From positions 1,736,001 to 1,800,000 of the forward strand of contig NZ_CP018760.1 in assembly GCF_001913155.1 (NCBI RefSeq): a DNA stretch of 64,000 nucleotides, in the 5' to 3' direction. The translations under genes were made by a program, and so were the position numbers. This DNA is from Maribacter hydrothermalis. Its GTDB lineage: Bacteria; Bacteroidota; Bacteroidia; Flavobacteriales; Flavobacteriaceae. Of this stretch, positions 37,164 through 45,048 are shown in pieces (positions within the stretch are counted from its first letter, which is position 1; every line of letters begins with the position of its first letter). The notes under the pieces were generated by a model. It searched no databases, was not told where the DNA came from, and worked only from the letters and a program-made list of their open reading frames with translations.

Positions 37164-37898
37164 TTAGTTCTCCATTTTGTCTTGAAGTGCAAAGAATGCT
37201 CTTTTTGAAGCTCGTTCTTCTGCTTTCTTTTTTGAAGTAGCTCTTGCTTTTGAAACCACATTGCCACCAATAGAAAGCTTTACGGCAAAATGTTTTAACG
37301 GATCATTACCCGTATCTTCATAAACATCAAAATCAAAAGTTTTCTTTTGCTTTTGACACCACTCTATTACCAGACTTTTATAACTGATTACTCTACCCTC
37401 CAATTGTTCAATATCCACATAAGGCCCAATTACTCTCTTTTGAATAAATTTTTCGCAGTAACTATATCCTCTATCTAAGTAAATTGCACCTACCAAGGCC
37501 TCAAAAACATTCCCATGTATATTTTGACCAAAATGAGATTTAGGTATTCTACTTTCTACAAAGTTTATTAATCCTAAATCTTTTCCTAATTCATTTAGGT
37601 GTTCGCGACTTACTATTTTAGAGCGCATTTTAGTAAGGTAACCTTCGTCTCCTTCTGGAACCTCTTTATAAAGATGTTTTGAAATTATGGTTCCTAACAT
37701 AGAATCTCCTAAGAATTCTAACCGCTCATAATTCATTGCATTTCCGTTATCATCTTTTTTATTCATTGACCTATGCAAAAAGGCCTTTTTATAAAATGAT
37801 AATGTTTTGGGTTTAAATCCTAAAATTTTGGTCACCCCCAAAAAAAAATCCCCATCCTCTTTTGGATGGGAATTAAATAAGTTTGTGGGAAAAGACAT
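37164..37898 (-). CDS. rnc: Ribonuclease III
   Basis: A 244-residue endoribonuclease for double-stranded RNA, used in rRNA processing. The signature NYERLEFLGDSMLGT (metal-binding Glu and Asp) and the second acidic block NVFEALVGAIYLD are intact, and a double-stranded RNA binding domain covers about 170-240. It starts 7 nt after fabF and belongs to the acpP-fabF-rnc order that is common in bacteria. Confidence 0.97.
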   Translation of the reverse strand: MSFPTNLFNSHPKEDGDFFLGVTKILGFKPKTLSFYKKAFLHRSMNKKDDNGNAMNYERLEFLGDSMLGTIISKHLYKEVPEGDEGYLTKMRSKIVSREHLNELGKDLGLINFVESRIPKSHFGQNIHGNVFEALVGAIYLDRGYSYCEKFIQKRVIGPYVDIEQLEGRVISYKSLVIEWCQKQKKTFDFDVYEDTGNDPLKHFAVKLSIGGNVVSKARATSKKKAEERASKRAFFALQDKMEN

Positions 37899-37905
37899 AA
37901 AACTA

Positions 37906-39156
37906 TTAATCTAATTTTTTAAAAACTACACACGCATTATGGCCACCAAAACCAAATGTATTGCTCATAGCCACTTTCACATCTCGTTTTTGAGCTTTGT
38001 TCAATGTAAGGTTTAAACTAGGATCTATGTTCTCATCTACCGTAGTATGGTTAATTGTTGGTGGTACTATACCATGCTCCATTGCCAAAATTGAAGCAAT
38101 TGCCTCAATAGCACCTGCAGCACCTAATAAGTGCCCGGTCATTGATTTGGTAGAATTGATATTTATATTCTTAGCGTGATCTCCAAATACTTGGGTAATT
38201 GCCTTAAGTTCTGCAACATCTCCTAAAGGTGTTGAAGTACCATGTGTATTTATGGCATCAACATCTTCTATAGATAAGCCTGCATCCCTTAAACAGTTTT
38301 CCATAACACGCACTACTCCAATTCCATCTGGGTGAGGAGCGGTCATGTGGTAAGCATCACTAGACATTCCGCCTCCTGCTACTTCAGCATATATTTTTGC
38401 TCCTCTTGCAATTGCATGTTCATATTCTTCTAAAACTAAAGCACCTGCTCCTTCTCCTAATACGAAACCATCTCTGGTTGCATCAAAAGGTCTTGAAGCC
38501 GTTTCCGGGCTTTCGTTCCTAGTAGATAATGCGTGCATTGCTCCAAAACCACCCATACCTGCAATAGTTACGGCAGCTTCACTACCACCTGTTACAATAA
38601 CATCACAATGTCCTAAACGTATATAGTTTAAAGCATCTATCATCGCATTTGCTGCAGATGCACATGCCGAAACAGTTGTGTAATTAGGCCCCATAAAACC
38701 ATGCTTTATGGATATATTCCCTGGTGCAATATCTGCAATCATTTTTGGTATAAAGAACGGATTGAACCTAGGAGTACCATCTCCATTAGCAAAATTCATC
38801 ACTTCATTCTGAAAAGTTTCTAAACCGCCAATACCTGCTCCCCAAATAACCCCAACACGAAATTTATCGACTTTTTCTAAATCTAATTTAGAATCAAGAA
38901 TGGCTTCATCTGACGATACAAGTGCATACTGTGCAAATCTATCCAGCTTACGGCCTTCTTTTCTGTCAAAATAATCTTCGGTGTTGTAATTCTTTAACTC
39001 ACACGCAAATTTAACTTTGAACTTTTCTGTATCGTAATAGGTTATTGGTGCAGAACCGCTTTTGCCGTTTACCAATGCATTCCAATATTCCTCTATATTA
39101 TTACCTATTGGGGTAAGTGCCCCCAATCCTGTAACTACAACTCGCTTTAACTGCAT
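37906..39156 (-). CDS. fabF: 3-oxoacyl-ACP synthase II
   Basis: A 416-residue condensing enzyme of fatty acid elongation. The Cys-His-His triad is visible: Cys in VSACASAAN, His in NTHGTSTPLGD, and His in STKSMTGHLLGAAG; the C-terminal NTFGFGGHNAC block is intact. It uses malonyl-ACP and acyl-ACP, the latter carried by the product of the upstream gene acpP. The two genes are separated by a strong hairpin (39202-39239), so part of acpP transcription probably stops before fabF. Confidence 0.97.
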   Translation of the reverse strand: MQLKRVVVTGLGALTPIGNNIEEYWNALVNGKSGSAPITYYDTEKFKVKFACELKNYNTEDYFDRKEGRKLDRFAQYALVSSDEAILDSKLDLEKVDKFRVGVIWGAGIGGLETFQNEVMNFANGDGTPRFNPFFIPKMIADIAPGNISIKHGFMGPNYTTVSACASAANAMIDALNYIRLGHCDVIVTGGSEAAVTIAGMGGFGAMHALSTRNESPETASRPFDATRDGFVLGEGAGALVLEEYEHAIARGAKIYAEVAGGGMSSDAYHMTAPHPDGIGVVRVMENCLRDAGLSIEDVDAINTHGTSTPLGDVAELKAITQVFGDHAKNININSTKSMTGHLLGAAGAIEAIASILAMEHGIVPPTINHTTVDENIDPSLNLTLNKAQKRDVKVAMSNTFGFGGHNACVVFKKLD

Positions 39157-39196
39157 TTAACTTCTTATTTGTTTAAATCTAAACCAAGCGTAAATT

Positions 39197-39239
39197 AAAA
39201 AAAATTATCCATGTGGAGCATTTACCACATGGATAATTT
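39197..39239 (-). terminator. Intrinsic terminator/attenuator between acpP and fabF
   Basis: A perfect 15-bp inverted repeat (39202-39216 with 39225-39239, 8-nt loop), followed in the minus direction by an eight-T run (39204 down to 39197). It lies inside the acpP-fabF operon, 25 nt after the acpP stop. Read-through would supply fabF and rnc, while most transcripts would carry only acpP. Confidence 0.85.
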
Positions 39240-39263
39240 GAATTCTATCTAAGAATACATGAT

Positions 39264-39497
39264 TTACTTAGCTTCTTGTATATAGCTGATCGCTTGACCA
39301 ACAGTTGCGATATTTTCGGCTTGATCGTCCGGAATTTGAATATCAAATTCTTTTTCGAATTCCATTATCAACTCAACTGTATCCAATGAGTCCGCGCCTA
39401 AGTCGTTAGTAAAACTAGCTTCCGTAACTACTTCGTTCTCATCAACTCCTAATTTATCAACGATGATAGCTTTAACTCTTGATGCAATGTCTGACAT
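39264..39497 (-). CDS. acpP: Acyl carrier protein
   Basis: A 77-residue acidic helical protein. The 4'-phosphopantetheine attachment Ser is in [15 protein letters not shown] (about residue 36). Length and charge are typical of the ACP of fatty acid synthesis. It is first in the acpP-fabF-rnc order. A TATTTTTG box lies 33-40 nt upstream. Confidence 0.98.
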   Translation of the reverse strand: MSDIASRVKAIIVDKLGVDENEVVTEASFTNDLGADSLDTVELIMEFEKEFDIQIPDDQAENIATVGQAISYIQEAK

Positions 39498-39529
39498 AAT
39501 AATATTTGTTTTAAAATTTAAATTGAAGG

Positions 39530-39537
39530 CAAAAATA
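39530..39537 (-). promoter_or_regulatory. -7 element of the acpP promoter
   Basis: On the minus strand TATTTTTG is a full match to TAnnTTTG, 33 nt before the acpP ATG. At the 19-nt upstream spacing the sequence is GTG instead of TTG, one mismatch. The rest of the gap 39538-39787 shows nothing else that I can name. Confidence 0.6.
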
Positions 39538-39787
39538 AAAAACTTTGGTTTAATTACACTAATTGTCGTTAAAATGTATGGTAATTTAATAAAATTAAAG
39601 ACAAGTGCACTAATTTTACCATATTAATATTTTATTTCGGTAACGTTGCAAAAAGGTATTGAAGAAGTGGCGAGGTATTAGAACTATAATGTTATTCGTT
39701 TTTTTCTAAATTCTGACAAGCTAATTTGTTTACTTTTTAAATCCGAAATTAATTAATTTCTTGCTCTCTTATTAAAGACCATTTCTA

Positions 39788-40363
39788 TTGAAAACCAAAC
39801 AAATTATTCTTTTTGCCTCGGGTTCCGGGTCTAATGTTGAAAACATTGCCAACTATTTTAAATCTCGAAAGGACGTTACTATATCCTGTGTTTTAACTAA
39901 CAAAAGCGATGCCAAAGTCATTGAACGGTGCAATAGACTTGGAATAAATGCACTTTTTTTTAACAGACAGGCCTTTTCTAAAAGTGATTTTATTTTAAAA
40001 ATGTTGCAATCTCTTCATCCAGACCTTATTGTTTTGGCAGGCTTTCTTTGGAAAATGCCCGAAGCTATTACAAGTGCCTTCCCAAATAAAATTGTAAACA
40101 TACACCCAGCACTTTTACCAAAATATGGCGGAAAGGGTATGTACGGTATGCATGTTCATACTGCTGTAAAAGAGAATAACGAAAAAGAAACAGGCATTAC
40201 TATACATTATGTAAACGCTAATTACGATGAAGGCGCAATAATAGAACAGGCAAAAACTGTCATAGAAAGTAATGACACGGTAGAAAATATCGCTTCTAAA
40301 GTACACCAGTTAGAATATGAATACTTCCCAAAAGTTATTGATGCAATTTTATTGAAACAGTAA
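39788..40363 (+). CDS. purN: Phosphoribosylglycinamide formyltransferase
   Basis: A 191-residue enzyme adding formyl from formyl-tetrahydrofolate to glycinamide ribonucleotide, third step of purine synthesis. Seen: FASGSGSN phosphate loop, NIHPALLPKYGGKGMYG with catalytic Asn and His, and NANYDEGAII with the catalytic Asp. The start is TTG at 39788: there is no upstream ATG and the next Met is at about residue 62. Its stop overlaps the rnhA ATG by one base. purF follows two genes later. Confidence 0.93.
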   Translation: MKTKQIILFASGSGSNVENIANYFKSRKDVTISCVLTNKSDAKVIERCNRLGINALFFNRQAFSKSDFILKMLQSLHPDLIVLAGFLWKMPEAITSAFPNKIVNIHPALLPKYGGKGMYGMHVHTAVKENNEKETGITIHYVNANYDEGAIIEQAKTVIESNDTVENIASKVHQLEYEYFPKVIDAILLKQ

Positions 40364-40998
40364 TGGCGAAAAAAGGAAAATTCTATGTCGTTTGGAAAGG
40401 CAAAAAGCCCGGTATTTTTGATTCTTGGGCAGCATGCAAGAAATCTATTACTAACTATGCGGGTGCCGAATACAAATCTTTTGAATCTTTTGATGCTGCA
40501 AAAAAAGCCTACAATGGCAATTATGCAGATTTTAAAGGAAAGAAGAAAACAGGACCCACATTATCTAAAGAAGAATTAATACGCATTGGCCAGCCTAACT
40601 ACCATTCAATTTCTGTAGATGCAGCATCTAGTGGAAATCCTGGTGTTATGGAATACCAAGGTGTAGACACTAAAACTGGTAAAAAATTATTTAGACAAGG
40701 TCCTTTTCCGCAGGGCACGAATAATATAGGTGAATTTTTAGCCATTGTTCACGGGCTCGCATTTTTAAAAGAGCGCAACAGCGACCGCATTATTTATACG
40801 GATTCTAGAACGGCAATGAGCTGGGTTCGCAAAAAGAACTGTAATACCAAATTGACTGCATCTACAAAAAATAAAGACTTATTTGAACTTATAGATAGAG
40901 CAGTAAACTGGTTAAAAAATAATCAATATACTACAAGGATAGTAAAATGGGAAACCAAGGCTTGGGGAGAAATACCTGCCGATTTTGGTAGGAAATAA
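40363..40998 (+). CDS. rnhA: Ribonuclease H with N-terminal viroplasmin domain
   Basis: A 211-residue protein. Residues about 4-48 form a viroplasmin-like RNA:DNA hybrid binding domain (KFYVVWKGKKPGIFDSWAACKKSI), and residues about 75-205 an RNase HI fold with acidic active site residues in SVDAASSGNPG (Asp), NNIGEFLAIVHGL (Glu) and IYTDSRTAM (Asp). It removes RNA from RNA-DNA hybrids. Translation is probably coupled to purN through the TAATG overlap. Confidence 0.92.
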   Translation: MAKKGKFYVVWKGKKPGIFDSWAACKKSITNYAGAEYKSFESFDAAKKAYNGNYADFKGKKKTGPTLSKEELIRIGQPNYHSISVDAASSGNPGVMEYQGVDTKTGKKLFRQGPFPQGTNNIGEFLAIVHGLAFLKERNSDRIIYTDSRTAMSWVRKKNCNTKLTASTKNKDLFELIDRAVNWLKNNQYTTRIVKWETKAWGEIPADFGRK

Positions 40999-41060
40999 TT
41001 GGGATTTTTGCTCTCTTTAATACTTTAGTATACCATTACTATCTGTAATCAAAAAACGAT

Positions 41061-41090
41061 TTTAATTAGCCAGTCAAATCCCTATCTTTG
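41061..41090 (+). promoter_or_regulatory. Promoter of the PfkB kinase gene
   Basis: TATCTTTG (41083-41090) matches TAnnTTTG fully; 19 nt upstream is TTT (41061-41063), one base from TTG. The ATG is at 41114. Confidence 0.6.
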
Positions 41091-41113
41091 CAGCTTAAAT
41101 TTTTTACAATTTT

Positions 41114-42040
41114 ATGGGTAAACTTTTAATAGTAGGTACTGTTGCTTTTGATGCCATTGAAACTCCTTTTGGCAAAACGGATAAAATATTGGGGGGTGCC
41201 GCTACGTATATTGGTTTAGCTGCATCGCAATTTGAAGTAGATTCAGCTATTATTTCAATTGTCGGTGATGATTTTCCACAAGATTATTTGGATTTATTTA
41301 CAGAAAGAAATATTGATATTACCGCACTTGAGATAGTTAAAGGTGGAAAAACCTTCTTTTGGAAAGGTAAATACCATAACGATCTAAACTCAAGAGACAC
41401 TTTAGTTACCGAATTAAATACCTTAGCTGACTTTAACCCTGTTGTCCCGGCTGCTTATAAAGATGCTGATGTTGTAATGTTAGGTAATCTTCACCCAATT
41501 GTTCAGCTAGGTGTAATTAATCAGATGAAAAAACGACCAAAACTAATAGTATTGGATACCATGAATTTTTGGATGGACAATGCTTTAAACGATTTATTGG
41601 AGGTCATTAAACATATAGATGTCCTTACTATTAATGATGAAGAGGCAAGACAATTAACCGGAGAATATTCTTTAGTAAAAGCAGCTCAAAAGATATTTAC
41701 AATGGGACCTAGATTTGTAGTAATTAAAAAAGGAGAACATGGTGCTTTATTATTTAATGAAGACCAAATATTCTTCGCCCCAGCTTTACCTTTAGAAGAA
41801 GTTTTTGACCCAACAGGTGCAGGTGATACTTTTGCAGGTGGTTTTTCGGGTTACTTAGCCGCCAGTGACGATAGTTCTTTCGAAAATATGAAAAAGGCAA
41901 TAATACACGGATCTAACCTTGCTTCTTTTAGTGTCGAGAAATTTGGTACAGAAAGAATGCTTAAGTTGGAACATAAAGAAATTAGAAATAGACTACATCA
42001 GTTTAAAAAATTGACCCAGTTTGAAATTGAATTACAATAA
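41114..42040 (+). CDS. PfkB family sugar or nucleoside kinase
   Basis: A 308-residue ribokinase-type kinase. Visible: the N-terminal GGAATYIGLAASQF substrate block, and the C-terminal signature DPTGAGDTFAGGF with the catalytic Asp and the anion hole. The family phosphorylates sugars or nucleosides; the substrate is not readable, but the position just before the purF gene suggests a nucleoside or ribose substrate. It has its own promoter and a short terminator. Confidence 0.9.
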   Translation: MGKLLIVGTVAFDAIETPFGKTDKILGGAATYIGLAASQFEVDSAIISIVGDDFPQDYLDLFTERNIDITALEIVKGGKTFFWKGKYHNDLNSRDTLVTELNTLADFNPVVPAAYKDADVVMLGNLHPIVQLGVINQMKKRPKLIVLDTMNFWMDNALNDLLEVIKHIDVLTINDEEARQLTGEYSLVKAAQKIFTMGPRFVVIKKGEHGALLFNEDQIFFAPALPLEEVFDPTGAGDTFAGGFSGYLAASDDSSFENMKKAIIHGSNLASFSVEKFGTERMLKLEHKEIRNRLHQFKKLTQFEIELQ

Positions 42041-42045
42041 TCCCC

Positions 42046-42071
42046 TAGCCCCTTTTTTATGGGGTTTTTTT
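42046..42071 (+). terminator. Intrinsic terminator after the PfkB kinase gene
   Basis: A CCCC/GGGG hairpin (42049-42052 with 42061-42064, extended by two weaker pairs) followed by seven T, ending 14 nt before the purF ATG. The short stem means part of transcription may continue into purF. Confidence 0.6.
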
Positions 42072-42084
42072 AATACCAAAAGCA

Positions 42085-43983
42085 ATGAGTGACGCAATTA
42101 AGCATGAATGTGGTATATCTGTAATACGGTTATTAAAACCTTTAGAGTATTACAAGGAAAAGTATGGAACAGCATTTTATGGTGTAAATAAAATGTATTT
42201 AATGATGGAGAAGCAGCATAACCGAGGTCAAGATGGTGCAGGTTTTGCCAGTATTAAACTAGATGTTAAAGCTGGTGAGCGTTACATGAGCCGTGTACGT
42301 TCTTGCCAACAACAACCCATACAGGATATTTTTGCTCAAATAAATGACCGTATTAATTCTGAACTTAAAGAACACCCAGAATATGAAGACAATGTGGCAT
42401 TACAAAAAAAGCACATACCATATATAGGTGAATTACTTTTAGGTCACGTACGTTATGGTACGTTCGGTAAAAATAGCATCGAAAGCGTTCACCCCTTTTT
42501 AAGACAGAATAATTGGATGCACCGCAACCTTATTGTTGCAGGTAACTTTAACATGACTAATGTTCATGAACTGTTCGATAATTTAATTCAGCTAGGTCAA
42601 CATCCTAAAGAAATGGCCGATACGGTTACCGTAATGGAGAAAATTGGTCATTTTTTGGATGATGCAGTGGCTAAGTTATACAAGCAAATTAAAAAAGAAG
42701 GATACACAAAACAACAAGCATCTCCTATTATAGCAGAGCGATTAAAAGTATATAAGATATTAAGAAGGGCTGCTAAAAACTTTGATGGTGGATACGCTAT
42801 GGCTGGTTTACTAGGGCATGGTGATGCTTTTGTATTAAGAGACCCTAGCGGAATAAGACCTGCCTATTATTATAAAGATGATGAGGTTGTAGTCGTAGCT
42901 TCTGAAAGGCCTGCAATACAAACTGTATTTAATGTTCCTTTTGAGGAAGTAAAAGAGCTTGATCCCGGTGCAGCTATTATTATTAAAAAGAATGGCACTA
43001 GTGCCATTAAACAAATTCTTGAGCCAAAGGAGCGAAAAGCTTGTTCTTTTGAACGGATCTATTTCTCCAGGGGTAGCGATAAAGAAATATATCAAGAGAG
43101 AAAAGCTTTAGGTAAGCTTGTTTTTCCTCAAATATTAGAGGCAATTGATGAAGATATCAAAAACACGGTATTCTCATTTATACCTAATACCGCTGAAACT
43201 TCTTTCTATGGTATGGTAAAAGAAGCCCAAAACTACCTAAACAAGAAAAAGGAAGAACAAATACTTGAATTGGGACCTAAAATTACAGGAGAGCAACTAC
43301 ATGAAATTTTAGAAGTTCGCCCGCGTATAGAAAAAGTCGCGATTAAAGATGCTAAACTTAGGACTTTTATAACCCAAGATAGTAGTAGGGATGATTTAGT
43401 TGCCCATGTTTATGATATATCTTATGGATCTGTAAAGGAAGGGGACAATCTCGTAATCATTGATGATAGTATAGTTAGAGGCACCACGCTAAAGAAAAGT
43501 ATACTTAGAATTTTAGACCGTTTGTCTCCTAAAAAGATTATAGTGGTTTCTTCTGCTCCTCAAATTAGATATCCTGATTGTTATGGTATTGACATGGCAA
43601 AACTAGAAGATTTCGTTGCCTTTAAAGCTACCTTGGCCTTACATGAAGACAACAACTCTATGCATATCGTAGAAGATATTTATAAAAAATGTTTGTCTCA
43701 AGTAAAAAATAAAGATATAGACGTAATTAATTATGTTAAAGAATTCTATGCTCCATTTACAGCTAAACAAATTTCTAAGAAAACTGGCGAGCTATTAAGT
43801 CCGGAAGGAATTAATGCAGAAGTCTCTATAATTTATCAAACTATAGAAAGCTTACATGAAGCCTGTCCTAAAAATTTAGGAGATTGGTATTTTACCGGAA
43901 ACTACCCGACCCCTGGTGGAAATAGAGTGGTAAACCGAGCTTTTATAAACTTTTATGAAGGAAATAACGAACGCGCATATTAA
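42085..43983 (+). CDS. purF: Amidophosphoribosyltransferase, long form
   Basis: A 632-residue enzyme that starts purine synthesis from PRPP and glutamine. The N-terminal nucleophile domain begins at Cys9 (ECGISVI), so a short propeptide must be removed. NRGQDGAG and GHVRYGTFG match the glutaminase domain. The PRPP-binding loop VIIDDSIVRGTT is present in the C-terminal half. At 632 residues it is over 100 longer than the E. coli enzyme; the extra material is spread as insertions, including near residues 85-115 and 370-400. This long form may be usual in the phylum. Confidence 0.9.
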   Translation: MSDAIKHECGISVIRLLKPLEYYKEKYGTAFYGVNKMYLMMEKQHNRGQDGAGFASIKLDVKAGERYMSRVRSCQQQPIQDIFAQINDRINSELKEHPEYEDNVALQKKHIPYIGELLLGHVRYGTFGKNSIESVHPFLRQNNWMHRNLIVAGNFNMTNVHELFDNLIQLGQHPKEMADTVTVMEKIGHFLDDAVAKLYKQIKKEGYTKQQASPIIAERLKVYKILRRAAKNFDGGYAMAGLLGHGDAFVLRDPSGIRPAYYYKDDEVVVVASERPAIQTVFNVPFEEVKELDPGAAIIIKKNGTSAIKQILEPKERKACSFERIYFSRGSDKEIYQERKALGKLVFPQILEAIDEDIKNTVFSFIPNTAETSFYGMVKEAQNYLNKKKEEQILELGPKITGEQLHEILEVRPRIEKVAIKDAKLRTFITQDSSRDDLVAHVYDISYGSVKEGDNLVIIDDSIVRGTTLKKSILRILDRLSPKKIIVVSSAPQIRYPDCYGIDMAKLEDFVAFKATLALHEDNNSMHIVEDIYKKCLSQVKNKDIDVINYVKEFYAPFTAKQISKKTGELLSPEGINAEVSIIYQTIESLHEACPKNLGDWYFTGNYPTPGGNRVVNRAFINFYEGNNERAY

Positions 43984-43993
43984 CGTATTTGTT

Positions 43994-44046
43994 GATGAAA
44001 TCAATGCTATTTTGGTATTTCATCGATAAAAAGTGTATTTCATCGA
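43994..44046. repeat. Three ATTTCATC elements after purF
   Basis: GATGAAAT (43994-44001) is followed by ATTTCATC at 44017-44024 and 44037-44044, the latter two inside a 12-bp direct repeat GTATTTCATCGA with a 20-bp period (44015 and 44035). The first and second form an 8-bp stem with a 15-nt loop. The set lies between the purF stop and the first small RNA unit, and could be a regulator site or purF 3' structure. Confidence 0.45.
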
Positions 44047-44088
44047 CAGAATAGCCTATTTGAATTAACCAGCTTTACTTTTAACGCT

Positions 44089-44160
44089 ACCATAGCATAA
44101 GTAGGTTAAGTTCATGGTAAGATTTGGGGCAAAAAAGGTGGAGACTTCTCCACCTTTTTT
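44089..44160 (+). ncRNA. Repeated small RNA-like unit, copy 1
   Basis: About 72 nt. Box TACTTTTA (44076-44083) lies 6 nt upstream of the core. Hairpin 1: TACCAT (44088-44093) with ATGGTA (44114-44119), enclosing the conserved 20-nt loop. A linker AAGATTTGGGG follows, then terminator stem GGTGGAG (44137-44143) with CTCCACC (44148-44154) and six T. The core is shared with four further copies; the terminator stem differs. No protein family fits the short frame inside. Confidence 0.65.
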
Positions 44161-44284
44161 ATTTACAACCTTTTCATATAAATAAATCTTAGAACATATT
44201 TCAATTAAAAGCTCTGTTTATCGTATAATGAGGATTTTAGCCAATGCTTATTATAATCTTTAATTTGACTAATTTCTTTGGATC

Positions 44285-44355
44285 ATCATAATATAAGTAG
44301 ATTAAGTTCATGGTAAGATATGGGGAAAAAACGGAGCCATGCTCCGTTCTTTTAT
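44285..44355 (+). ncRNA. Repeated small RNA-like unit, copy 2 (divergent)
   Basis: The most divergent copy. Box TTTCTTTG (44273-44280) lies 5 nt before the core. Hairpin 1 is ATCAT (44285-44289) with ATGGT (44310-44314), kept by one G-U pair. The loop has three changes, and the linker reads GATATGGGG. Terminator stem ACGGAGC (44331-44337) with GCTCCGT (44341-44347) and a T-rich tail. Confidence 0.6.
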
Positions 44356-44486
44356 TTTATACCAATTGAAACTTCTAACTCTTTCCTAAACTAGTCTCAT
44401 TAATACAGATTAGGCATTACACCTAATCTTCTTGACATTGAACGGAATACTTTTAATAAAATGAATGTGACCATTATCTTTGGAGG

Positions 44487-44558
44487 ACCATAGCATAAGT
44501 AGGTTAAGTTCATGGTAAGATTTGGGGAAAAGACGGGGCATGGCCCCGTCTTTTTATT
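44487..44558 (+). ncRNA. Repeated small RNA-like unit, copy 3
   Basis: Box TATCTTTG (44475-44482) is a full TAnnTTTG match, 5 nt before the core; the predicted start falls at the first base of hairpin 1. Hairpin 1: ACCAT (44487-44491) with ATGGT. Terminator stem GACGGGGC (44532-44539) with GCCCCGTC (44543-44550), loop ATG, and a T tail. Core loop identical to copies 1 and 4. Confidence 0.7.
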
Positions 44559-44688
44559 TTATACCAATTGAAACTTCAAATTCTATCCTAAACTTATCCC
44601 GCAAATACACATTAGGTATTACACCTAATCTTCTTGACATTGAACGGAATACTTTTAATAAAATGAATTTCACCATTATCTTTGGAGG

Positions 44689-44760
44689 ACCATAGCATAA
44701 GTAGGTTAAGTTCATGGTAAGATTTGGGGAAAAGACGGGGCTATGCTCCGTCTTTTTATT
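44689..44760 (+). ncRNA. Repeated small RNA-like unit, copy 4
   Basis: Box TATCTTTG (44677-44684) with the same 5-nt spacing as copy 3. Hairpin 1: ACCAT (44689-44693) with ATGGT. Terminator stem GACGGGGC (44734-44741) with GCTCCGTC (44745-44752), kept by one G-U pair compared with copy 3. Followed by five T. Confidence 0.7.
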
Positions 44761-44894
44761 TTATACCAATTGGCTTATCTTAAAAGTACCATCTCATTAG
44801 CAACTGCTACTATAAATTACCCATTACCTAAAAAAAGAAATTTTTTTTCTTAAAATTTCTTTTTTTATTTACTCAATACCAGTAATTTAGTATC

Positions 44895-44970
44895 GCCATA
44901 GCATAAGTAGGTTAAGTTTATGGTAAGATTTGGGACGAAAAGGGTGGAGACTTCTCCGCCCTTTTCTATT
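44895..44970 (+). ncRNA. Repeated small RNA-like unit, copy 5
   Basis: Box TAATTTAG (44883-44890), one mismatch, 5 nt before the core. Hairpin 1 gains a pair: CCATA (44896-44900) with TATGG (44919-44923), because the base before ATGG is T here and C in the others. Terminator stem GGGTGGAG (44942-44949) with CTCCGCCC (44954-44961). It faces the terminator of the minus-strand sodA. Confidence 0.65.
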
Positions 44971-44978
44971 TTTAAAAT

Positions 44979-45013
44979 AAAAAAACCACTTAAGTTGTTA
45001 TCCTAAGTGGTTT
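44979..45013 (-). terminator. Intrinsic terminator of sodA
   Basis: AAACCACTTA (44983-44992) pairs with TAAGTGGTTT (45004-45013), 10 bp with an 11-nt loop. In the minus direction it is followed by a T-run (44985 down to 44979). It lies 36 nt after the sodA stop. Confidence 0.8.
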
Positions 45014-45048
45014 CTTACAAAGTAGTTAAGGTAAATAATACCTAATAA

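Larger units (their letters stand above)
44357..44760 (+). repeat. Two tandem 202-bp repeats carrying RNA units 3 and 4
   Basis: Bases 44357-44558 and 44559-44760 are near-identical direct repeats with an exact offset of 202. Each contains an ATTAGG/CCTAAT dyad (44409-44427; 44611-44629, perfect ATTAGGT-ATTAC-ACCTAAT in the second), an AT-rich stretch, a TATCTTTG box and an RNA unit. Differences are concentrated in the first 50 bases, so the promoter region and RNA are the conserved part. Confidence 0.8.

Noticed and set aside
44114..44760. Short frames beginning MVRFG in each of the five repeated units, as a family of micropeptides.
   Set aside because: The frames run straight through the terminator stems, end at unrelated stops, and the variable bases keep RNA pairing rather than codons. 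The ATG is also locked in hairpin 1. A coding role is not excluded, but RNA explains the data better.
43984..45048. CRISPR-like array because of regular ~200-nt repeats.
   Set aside because: Spacing is far too large, repeats are not identical short units with unique spacers, each unit has a promoter-like box and terminator, and no cas gene is present.
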